DNA of 64,000 nucleotides from NCBI GenBank assembly GCA_030704615.1, contig CM060731.1:64086756-64150755 (forward strand), read 5' to 3'. This DNA comes from Takakia lepidozioides. Taxonomy: Eukaryota; Streptophyta; Takakiopsida; Takakiales; Takakiaceae. Below, piece after piece: positions 47,823 to 57,500 of the stretch; the first letter of the stretch is position 1, and each line of letters begins with the position of its first letter. The notes beneath the pieces are model-generated. The model did not search any database. It was not told the DNA's origin and saw only the letters and a list, made by a program, of their open reading frames with translations. The position numbers were made by a program, and so were the translations under genes.

Positions 47823-50736
47823 ATGAGCATTGGTTGACCACCTATTTCATAAGAGAGGAGACTCTTGTCACAGCAGGAGTAACTTATGTTGTGACTTCAC
47901 CCCGAAGGGCTATTATATCTTCTACTAGGAAGGTGGACACCTTCTCACGACAGTAATGGGGACAACGCCGTTGCCCAAACATCCACTCAGAAGTGGAGTT
48001 GACCACAAGATTGAGGTGATATCGGGATCGGAGCCGTCTGCCAATGCGCCCTACCGGTTGAGCCACAGAGAGTTGGTTGAGCTGAAGACTCAGCTCAAGG
48101 ATCTAATGTCAAAGGGGTACATCCGGCCGAGTAAGTCACCTTACGGAGCCCCGGTGCTATTCGCAGACAAGAAGGATGGGACGCTACGGATGTGTGTTGA
48201 TTACAGGGCCCTGAATAAGGTGACTATCAAGAACCGGTACCCTTTGCCAAGGATCGACGACCTCTTCGATCGGTTGGCAGGAGCGAAGTATTTCAGTCGG
48301 ATCGATTTGCGCTCCCGATATCATCAGATCCGAGTGGCGGAAGGAGATGAGGAGAAGACTGCGTGCGGACAAGATATGGTTCGTATGAGTTCTTGGTGAT
48401 GCCTTTTGGGCTCACCAACGCACCCGCGACCTTTAGCACGCTAATGAACAGCCTTTTCCAGGAGTGGTTGGATGACTTTGTGATCGTATACATCGACGAC
48501 ATACTGGTGTACTCGAAAACAAAGGAAGAGCACCTGGAGCACCTCAAAAGGGTGTTCCAGAAATTGCGGGAAGGGAAGTTGTATGCCAAAATTTCAAAGT
48601 GCGAATTCGGGGTCACAAAAGTGGAGTTCCTGGGACATGTGATTACACAGGATGGGATAAAAATGGATGACAGAAAGGTGAGGGCGATCTTGAACTGGGA
48701 GCCTCCGACTTTGGTCCCGGGAGTGCGATCCTTCTTAGGACTCGCCTCCTATTACCGAAAGTATGTGAGAAATTTCGTCAAGATCGCGGGGCCGTTGTCA
48801 GACCTTCTGTGTAAATCCAAGGTATGGGTATGGAACACATTTTGTGGCCAAGCTTTTGCCGAGTTAAAGCAGCGGATGGCTGAAGCTCCAGTCCTCAAAA
48901 TCCCGGAGTTCGACCACCCATTTGAGATTCATACGGATGCGTCGGACTTCGCGATTGGAGGTGTACTCATGCAGGATGAACGTCTAGTGGCTTACGAAAG
49001 TAAGAAACTGAATGAAGTGGAGTGACGGTGGACAACGCACGAGAAGGAGATGAAGGAGGTGGTGCATTGCCTTGAGCTTTGGCGCCACTATGTTGGTTCC
49101 AACCCGGTGAAGATGTTCACGGACAATGTCACGGTGAAGTATTTTGCCACGCAGCCTAAGTTGTCCCCAAAACAACAGGTGGCAAGACACTTTGGCGGTG
49201 TTCGACGTGGATACCCAGTACAAACCGGGACGAGACAATGTGGTGGCCGATGCTTTAGGTAGAAAACAGCAGCTCATGTTAGTGTACAAGGGCGAGACGG
49301 CGCTCCAGAGGAAGATCCGAAAGGCTTACCGGAAGGATGAGATGACGAAGTCCGTGATGTGGGGATTAAATCGCAGTTCCACTTGCAGAATGGACTACTC
49401 CGGTATAAGCAAAAACGTCTCTATGTGCCGATGGGAGGGATCAGAGATAGTCTCTTGAGAGAATGCCATGATGGCCCGCTTGCGGGCCACGGCGGAGCCA
49501 AGCGCACCGCAACATTCTTGAAAAAAGAGTATTTTTGGCCCAAACTAAGGGAGGAGGCCGAGGAGTATGTCAAGACATGCACCACATGCCAACAAAACCG
49601 GAGCGAGTACAAAAAGCAAGCGGGGCTGTTACAACCCTTGCCGATTCCAGAGGGATCTTGGGAAAGTGTCTCGATGGATTTCATGACTGCTATGCCGCTG
49701 TCAAAAGGATTTGATGCAATCATGGTGGTGGTGGATAGGTTCAGTAAAATGGGCCATTTCATCCCCACCAAGGAGACGGCAACGACACAGGAGACGGGGC
49801 GACTTTACTCCGCCCACGTTCTCAAGCATCATGGACTCCCGAAGGATATTGTCTCGGACCGCGATCCAAAGTGTACAAGTCTTGGAGGGCACTTTGGAAA
49901 AAAATAGGGACGAGGCTCAAAATGAGCACTGCCTTCCGACCTACGACGGACGGCCAAACGGAAAGGGTGAATTCCGTGGTGAAGCAGATCTTGCGGAATT
50001 ACGTGTCGGCAGACCAATCGGATGGGTGGAGCACTTGGATGCGGCAAAGTTCTGTTATAATAACACCAAATATTCCGCAATGGGAGTTTCCCCCTTCGTA
50101 TTGGTTTATGGAAAAGCACCTCTGGTGCCGACAAGTTGGGCCGCCCAGGACGTTGAGGAACCGGCAGCAGCGGCAGTGCTGGAAGAATGCGGATGTTTGT
50201 TGAAGCTCGCAAAGTACAACATTGCCAAAGCTAGGAAACGGTATGAACGACAGACAAATCGGAAGCGGATGGAGGTTAAGTTTGAGGCAGACACGGAGGT
50301 CTGGTTGAATATCAAGAATTTTTGACTACCTCCGGAAGTGAGTCCGAAGTTCGTACCTCCGTATGCGGGACCCTTTTGCATCCGGAAGGTTATGAATGAG
50401 GATATGTATGAATTGGAGCTGCCGGCAAACAGCAAGGTGCATCCGGTATTCCACGTCTCCCTTTTGAAGCCTTACTTCAAAGATGAAGCGCGTCCGAATT
50501 GGCCTCAAGTGTTGCGTCCGCCACCTGTGCTGTTGGATCATGAAAATGAACTTGAGTACGAGGTGGAGGCAATGCTTAAGTCGAGGAGGTTCAAGAATCG
50601 AGAAACGGAGTATCTCGTGAAATGGAAGGGCTATCATCATGTGGAGGCATCTTGGGTGCGTGCCTCAGAAATGAGGAACGCATCCGAGGCGGTTGCAGCT
50701 TTCGAAGGGCGGCCTCAAAAGCGGAAGAAGCGTTGA
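47823..50736 (+). pseudogene. pol: Ty3/gypsy chromovirus Pol with chromodomain, 5' truncated
   Basis: Reading in order: reverse transcriptase ([43 protein letters not shown]), RNase H ([14 protein letters not shown]), integrase zinc finger and core (HDGPLAGHGGAKRTATFL, CTTCQQNR, VDRFSKMGHFIPT, VSDRDPK, TDGQTERVN) and a C-terminal chromodomain (EYLVKWKGYHHVEASWV). Frames change near 48370, 49025, 49185, 49370, 49900, 50030 and 50325, so it cannot make one polyprotein. Gag, protease and the 5' LTR are absent; the left junction is with element copy 1. The chromodomain marks it as a chromovirus. Confidence 0.92.
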
Positions 50737-50770
50737 TGGGGACATCAACCTTGGAGCGTGGGGGAGGAAA

Positions 50771-52310
50771 TGCATGCTTAGCCCGGCTTAGCTAGCTCAG
50801 GAATCCGATTGCAAAAACTTGTATTGTACAAATTTTGTTATAAATGAAATGGTTTCCAAATGTTGTGCGTCCTATTTTGTTTGGAATGGTGATGCATGGT
50901 ATGGTTGGCTAGTGTGTAGAATGCATGTTAAGCTTACAAAGAGGGAGAGGTAAATTGGATTAATCGTGTGTTTGTGTAGTGCCGAAATCGGGTGACTCCC
51001 ACCCAAGGGGCAAGGAAACTTGCACCTTCGTTGGGAGTTCACGTGCTAGTGCGCACCTGGCGCGTGCGCGTACTATTACTGCGCTACCGAGGGGGTTGCC
51101 TTGTAGTGCGGGCTAACGCGGAAGCTACGTGCTTCCGTTCACGTACTATAATCGTGTAGCCTCGGGACGAAGTCGTAGTGCGGCTTCGGCGTGTTCCCGT
51201 ACCTCAGGCCAGCATTCCAAGGCGAACCCAATTGTAATGATTGGGGCGCACGGTTGGTTCAAGGTTATCTTCATAGTAAAAAAAGGGCTCAAGGCGAACC
51301 CTTGCTCAAGGTGATGCCAAGAGTGACATCACGAGCGGTCGCAAGCAAATGTTGTTGCAGTAAGGCGATTCGATCCTCGGGGAGGATCGTTCCTTGGCCC
51401 TGAAGTGGGTCAAGAAGAGTGCATTGGGAGGAGATTGAGAGGCTCCACCCTTGGCCGGGACTTGGAGGAAGTCGGCCGAACTAGCTAGTGGAGAGTAGAA
51501 TCAAGTGGGGGTTTGGTTCTTAGCCATGGGCTGCCATGGTGCAGAAACAAATTCCTTGATGTGGGACGCCACAACTTGGATGTTCGTTTCTACAAAATGG
51601 ACAAGTCGATGAGGACATCGACTCCCTATTGGTAGGGGTGTGTGTCGCGACCCTTTGCCTCGAGGGCAAGGGGTCGGGACGCAGGAGGGGCAGCCCCTGT
51701 GGTGGGGGCAGTGGAAGCGATAGGTACGGGGGGCTGAAGCACCCTTGAGTGCCTAAGGCACTCAAAGATGCAGATGCGCTCACTAGGTGGAGCCCCGCAC
51801 ACCGAGTTGCGGTGGGGGTGGCTCCACAAGGGGTGGTGGTAACTTAGTGATATGACTCACCATGGGGGCGGAGACCTTGTGGTGGGAGTCGTGGGGAGTC
51901 TTGGGACTCATTACGGTCCAATGAGATCGTGGTGAGTGGGCCAAGACTCACCGCGACTCATCACCTGGAATCGAGGGTTTTCGTGGTGGTTCGCCATAAA
52001 ATAGCATGGTTGTTTGTGAAACCCCCACGGACAGTCACAGAAGTATATATAAGGAGTAGTAACCCCGAGAACGGTGCAAGCCCGTTGGTGACCAAAAACT
52101 AGTGAGTAAGCGTGCGATCCGGAAAGCGACCAAGGTGTGGGGAGCTATTCCGGACTGCCATCGACCAAAGGGAATTTCCACTAGGCCCAAATTGGGAGAG
52201 GGTCTTGTGGAGGAGTAAAGGGGGACCGTTATGTCCCGGTGAGCAGCCGAAGCTCCGAGTTGGCCCGACGGCCAGTTAGGGAGTTAGGCGCGCGCATCAA
52301 AGCGAGTAAC
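50771..52310 (+). repeat. Probable 3' LTR of the chromovirus
   Basis: A purine-rich tract GTGGGGGAGGAAA at about 50758-50770 directly precedes TGCATGCTTAGCC, a normal polypurine-tract/LTR junction. The LTR has a TATATAAGG box near 52047 followed by transcript-like sequence. Its right end is put near 52310, where MULE sequence begins; the exact CA end and a target duplication are not identified. Confidence 0.65.
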
Positions 52311-52329
52311 TATGATTTGAAGGGGAGCT

Positions 52330-53178
52330 TACCGAAGCGAGATCCTCTGCATCAATATCTGCAAGTTCCGATTTCATCAACATGTCAAGACCTCCATGAA
52401 TGGTCCTGAGCTTTGTGCCACATGTGATCGAGGGAGATCCCTGACGTCAATGTTCATTTGCCCACTGTTCCTGGTCATCCGGCGATTGTGGATAGTGTTC
52501 AAACAGCTGATTGAAGCTACACAATCTATGCACCTGCAACCACCTAGGCTTGTTGCGATTGTCCATGGGCTTTAAAGGGTAACCTGTGCAACCATCAAAC
52601 CCGCGTTCTTCAATTGATGAAGCCAAATCTGAAGGAAGGGCTTATTGTGAAGCTCAGTCCAAACAACATTGCTGATAAATTCCTCATGTCGTACATTCCT
52701 TTTGAAGCCTTTCGATTTCAAGTTATCTCTATACCAATAGTGGGTTAGAACAGGACCCACGAGTTTGCTGATCAGCCAATCAATTCTCCTGCCATTAAGC
52801 CTTTGCTTTCCCGAGCGTAAACGAGCCTTCAAATTTCCGTGCCAAGATTCAATTGCGGCATTAGTATCCTGACTTGCATGGGGAATATTACGAGCCCCCA
52901 TGATCCACATGCTCAGTTTTGGAACCCATTCCATTCTGATGTAATGTAGGAAGTCATGCCCAAGCGGATAGGAATATGCAAATCTTCCAGTCGCTCCAGC
53001 GCCCACTTTTCTGGGGTGACTCCCACACATGCGTTAATGCCGTACATTACGTCGCCAAGCTGTTTCAAAACAACATTGCGAGTGTATGGATCGGGCATCT
53101 TACGCCACGAATGTTTCAGCCAAGCGCGGTGAACATGCCAAATGCATAGAAATATCGCTGTCTCCAAACGATTCCCTG
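52330..53178 (-). pseudogene. MULE transposase fragment (minus strand), third copy
   Basis: An exon following a GCGTGCAG acceptor near 53178 encodes ETAIFLCIWHVHRAWLKHSW and KMPDPYTRNVVLKQLGDVMY, then TNAAIESWHGNLKARLRSGK and RRIDWLISKLVGPVLTHYWY. The WHVHRAW and ESWHG blocks are characteristic of MULE transposases downstream of the second catalytic Asp. A frame change near 53000 and the lack of the DDE core make this a fragment. The adjacent upstream intron holds a GTGTAACTC array. It adjoins the chromovirus LTR on its left. Confidence 0.75.
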
Positions 53179-53199
53179 CACGCACACACATCAAATGCC

Positions 53200-53858
53200 A
53201 CCCAATCCATCAGTGTAACTCCTTGCAGTGTAACTCTTAGCAGTGTAACTTTTATTAGTGTAACTCTTCGCAGTGTAAATCTTAGCAGTGTAACTCTTAT
53301 CAGATGAACTCTTAGCAGTGTAACTCTTCGAAGTGCGACTCTTAGTAGTGTGACTCATGTAACCCCTCGTGCATCCGGCCATGTAACTATCAGTGAAACT
53401 CACAGCAGTGTAACCCAACGCATATAATCCCTCGCAGCCCTGTAACACAATCCATGTTACACCGTGTACTCTCAGAGCGACCCAACCTATATAACCCTCT
53501 GCGATGCTCCCAGTGTAACTCACAGGCTATAGAAGTGCAACCTAATCCATGCAAGACTGTAGATGACACGCTGTGTAACTCCCAGTGTAACTCGCAGTGT
53601 AACCCTCTGTCTACCTCATAGCAGTGTAACCCTCGGTCTAACTCACAACAGTGTAACCCTCCGTCCAACTCAAGGCAGTGTAGCCATCTGTCTAACTGAT
53701 AGTGTAACCCTCAGTGTAACAGACAGCACTGCAACCCAATCCATGTAACCCCTCGAGTAACTCCAAGTGTTACAAGCAGCAATGCACCCCCTCGTGTAAC
53801 TGGCAGTTTAACTCTTACTGTGATTCTCAGTATAATTAGCAGCAGTGTAGCCCGATCC
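53200..53858 (+). repeat. AGTGTAACTC array in a MULE intron
   Basis: About thirty copies of (C)AGTGTAAC(T/C)C at mostly 12-25 bp spacing on the plus strand, beginning right after the MULE acceptor. The motif is the same core as the 14-22 kb arrays (GTGTAAC) with a TC rather than CC tail predominating. Confidence 0.88.
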
Positions 53859-53898
53859 ATGCAGGGATGCCTCGGCGTGAGCCTGGTCACGTGAGCGC

Positions 53899-53918
53899 GT
53901 GAGCGCAACTGCGCTCAC
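53899..53918. repeat. Subterminal hairpin, copy 2
   Basis: GTGAGCGCAACTGCGCTCAC, the counterpart of 41035-41054. A further GTGAGCGC lies immediately upstream at 53891-53898. Confidence 0.8.
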
Positions 53919-54074
53919 GCCACGTCACCTTGCGCAAATGCCACGTCACGGGGCTCAGTCCACGTCATCACACGTGAAGGCCGAGTCACCACGCACCCAG
54001 AAAGAAGTGGAGTGTATTCCCGCGGATTGGCACCCTTTACCGCGGAAACAAGCTGGACGACATAATAAAAGGCA

Positions 54075-54430
54075 TTGAATAAAGGATGGATGAATGTACA
54101 GTTGGATGATAAACAGATGGATGAGTGTGGAAAATGTATGTAGATGGATGAATGACGGATGGATAAGAGTAAAATGGATGAATGTATAATGGATGTTGAG
54201 CAATGACAAAAATTCATGACAGGAAGATGCATGACCAAATCTTTTGACGAATGCACAAAGTATATGAAATGAGTGTGGAAGGTTTGTCGGGTTTAGGGTG
54301 AAAGAGTACAGAGGATGAATGTACAATGGATGTTGTACAAAGGAAGCTTTCATGAATGGAGCACGCATGAATACAGTGTAGATGAATGCACAATGGATAT
54401 GAGAAGAGTCAGGAAGGTTTGTGAGATGGA
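54075..54430 (+). repeat. Subterminal GGATGAATG repeats, copy 2
   Basis: About a dozen imperfect copies of ATGGATGAATG(T) between the left end and the methylase stop codon. Counterpart of 41215-41440. Confidence 0.7.
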
Positions 54431-54561
54431 TTCATACATATAGCAATTTAAACGAAAGTTGATTCTGTGATTATTATTTGTTCTAAAGGAACAACTACGG
54501 TAGAGGAAGGGGATTCAACGTTTTCCAGATAATATGAAAATGAATATTAAAAGAATACAGT

Positions 54562-57500
54562 TCAGTCTGACTCAGAGTCAGTACAATGTATCCCCTCTTC
54601 CTCTGCATCTAAGTATAAGTATTTTAGAACACCGGATCCACGCTGGATACACCTACGACTGGCCACTAAAAAGTCAGGGGATAGGGACTCGGCCGCGTGA
54701 AGTGCCATTGCTTCGGCATAAACAGGGAGCAGAAAATTGGAAAGGGGGCTGTCGAAAACAGACTCGCCAGAAATGTGTGTATCTCCTGAAGATCCACCGC
54801 TGGTTTTCCTGAAAGACAGCCTGAAAAAGTTATTACTGTAACTTTGATGTTATCGAGAAATTGAGTATGACTCCCAAAGAGGGTTTAGCACTTACTCACA
54901 TGAAAAGTCGTTGTCGACCTGCTTATCTTCGGGATCGTCATCATTTCGAATTTGAATCCGATCAGTCTGTGTGCCTGAAGTGGAGCCAGACAAAAGGGGG
55001 AGGAGCACGGTGTTGTAGAGGTCAGAATCACCCTCCATGCCAAAAAGGCTTCTTCCGCCTGCCTTGCATGCGTGGTAAGTTGCTCCTGCACCAGACAGGA
55101 GAACATGAACAGTTTGGAGGGGGGGATTTAAGCAGATGAAACTGTTGAAAGGAAACCAATTCGGAAGGGAAAAAACGAACCTGTGGACACAGAAAGATCG
55201 ACCACCCGTGCAGAGCGGTGGCTGCATGACTCCAGCAGTATTTGCATGAATGCTGGTGACTTTTCCTTTGCACCTCTCCAGGGAGTGCCATCTGGTCTCT
55301 TCAGAGTCTGACTGGACTGCATGAAGTTGTACAAAATGTCATCGACATGGGGCTCATAGGGGGGGTTGACGAAACAACCCTGGTCAGAAATCTCAAAGCT
55401 GCGGATGGAGGATGGTGTCTTTGATGTGCGAATCCTCCGCAGGCAGATCGCCTCGAACATCCTCGTCTGCCAAAGATAGCAGGTTAGTGTGGTAAACACA
55501 ATCTAAAGTGGAAGTGTGTACATCGGCTATTCAGAACTCTGACACAAAAAAATCATGAATCGTTGATGATCGGTGTCGATCATAAACATTCTACTAGAGT
55601 GGAGCTGCAGAGAAAATTGAAACTCATGATCAAAGCACAAGCAGAAGGGAGACGGCATACCAGCTGACCAGGGAAACCCCCTTTCACAAGGTAGAGGCTG
55701 TTCACACAATTCCATGTGCGCAAAACTTCAAACCCTGAAGACTTGAGGTATGATGCCAATGCCCGACGACTATCATTGTCACATGACTGAAAAAGCAGAA
55801 GTGTCCCTGCATCAGAGAGGAAATTGTTACAGAACCCGAACACCCAACTCCAGTAGTTGTCCTCGAATTTGTTCCAGCCTGGCGTCTTGCCCTTTGGAAG
55901 AACTTCTGGCACAGCCTGGCCATCCGGGATGTCGAGAATGACAATGTCGGCCGCATAAGTTTTCTGCACACCGCACACGAAGGTGGGACCTGTGCTCACC
56001 TGCAACAGACATGTTTTTTATAAGAACGATGGCAAGAATGTTTTCAAAGAACGAGACTGAAATACTGCCAACGAAACTTTCAGAGAAAAGGAAAGAAACT
56101 GGAATTCTCACCAGATTGAGGAATGAGATTATATTGTCCCAGGTAGGGGATGGCATCTCCTCTCTTTCGACTCTGCATCATCGAAAGCCAACCCTCATTA
56201 ACAATTTTCATCTCTCCTGCTGAATCAGAACGGGAAGGGTGTGGCTTGGCATCGAACACGCACTGAAGAGTGCGGGTATATTTCCAGCACTAAAGTCCTG
56301 CCCACTCTCCATCTCCTTTTCATTCTCCTTCCCCTTGTCCTTTTCCTTCTCTTTGGACTTGTCTTTGTCCTTTGGCTTTGCTGGTGAGATGGCTATGACA
56401 TCAACAGCCTTGTCTTTTGGTTTGCGGCCCGCCTTCTTTCCCTTCTGCGGCGTTCCCTGAGCATCAGGCTCCTTGGCAGCCAAGGTTGCTATGTTTCGTT
56501 GATACTCTTCGTCAGTCAAAGGCGCCAGCATCTCAGCGTTATTGTTCAAGTATTTCATATGCTGTTCTTGAAAGGTCGTGTGCTCAGGTGGGCAGTCAAG
56601 GTACCACCCACAGTCTCTGAAGTGAGAAGGACTCCAGTCCTTCAATATCCCTGCAGTATACATGGTTGGATCGTTTGCAGGGTCCGACCACATGTCAAGA
56701 TAGTCGGGAATTCCGCTCAGGTGATTTCCTTCCATAAGCACATATTTCGTGTACCTGAAAAAAGGAGATAAATCCCAACCCACAAAAGCGCTCAGTGAGT
56801 AAGATGCAAGTAGAACAGAAAGAATAAAACATGGATTGAAATGGCTCTGACAACTGCTCCAAGGACCTTTCAGGACCACACTACTGCTCCAGATATGAAT
56901 GTCGTCAACGCCATTCAGAACATTCCATTCCATGACACTGTAAATACATCCTAATCCAGGTGAATGCAAATAATCGATTAGAAATGACACAGACATAGAA
57001 GTGAATGTCGTCAACGACATTCAAGAATGAAGCCAAATTATTACTTAAATGAAGCAAAATCACAGGATGGAAATAAAAAAATTGAGTAAGGAACCATCCA
57101 GGAAAACTCAATGCACATTCATAACGAACCTATCACTGAGGACCTCACAACATCACTGTATGTGAATGGCGTCAACGCCATTCACAAAAATACAAAAAAG
57201 AAACCAATTACTTAGCTCCCCAATCCATGTAAATTGAATTTGTCGCTTTTGAATAATACAGACACAGCTGTGAATGTCGTCAACGACATTCACTTTGGAT
57301 TTTTTAAAACAGAGCTTATCAAGCCTCCACATTCATCGCAAGAGGAAAAAACAATGCAGAACAACTGAATGTCTGCATTGACATTCAGCAAAATGAAGTG
57401 AGGAACCCTCACTGTAACCTCTATGGACATTACAAAAATTTAAATAACCTTGAGGACCTCTCAACAACTCCGTATGTGAATGTCGTCAACGCCATTCAAG

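Noticed and set aside
55181-55466. NPPY as proof of an active N6-adenine methyltransferase
   Set aside because: In the beta-class order visible here, motif IV should be the DIPD site about 200 residues before motif I; the NPPY lies too close to motif I, and motif I itself is altered.
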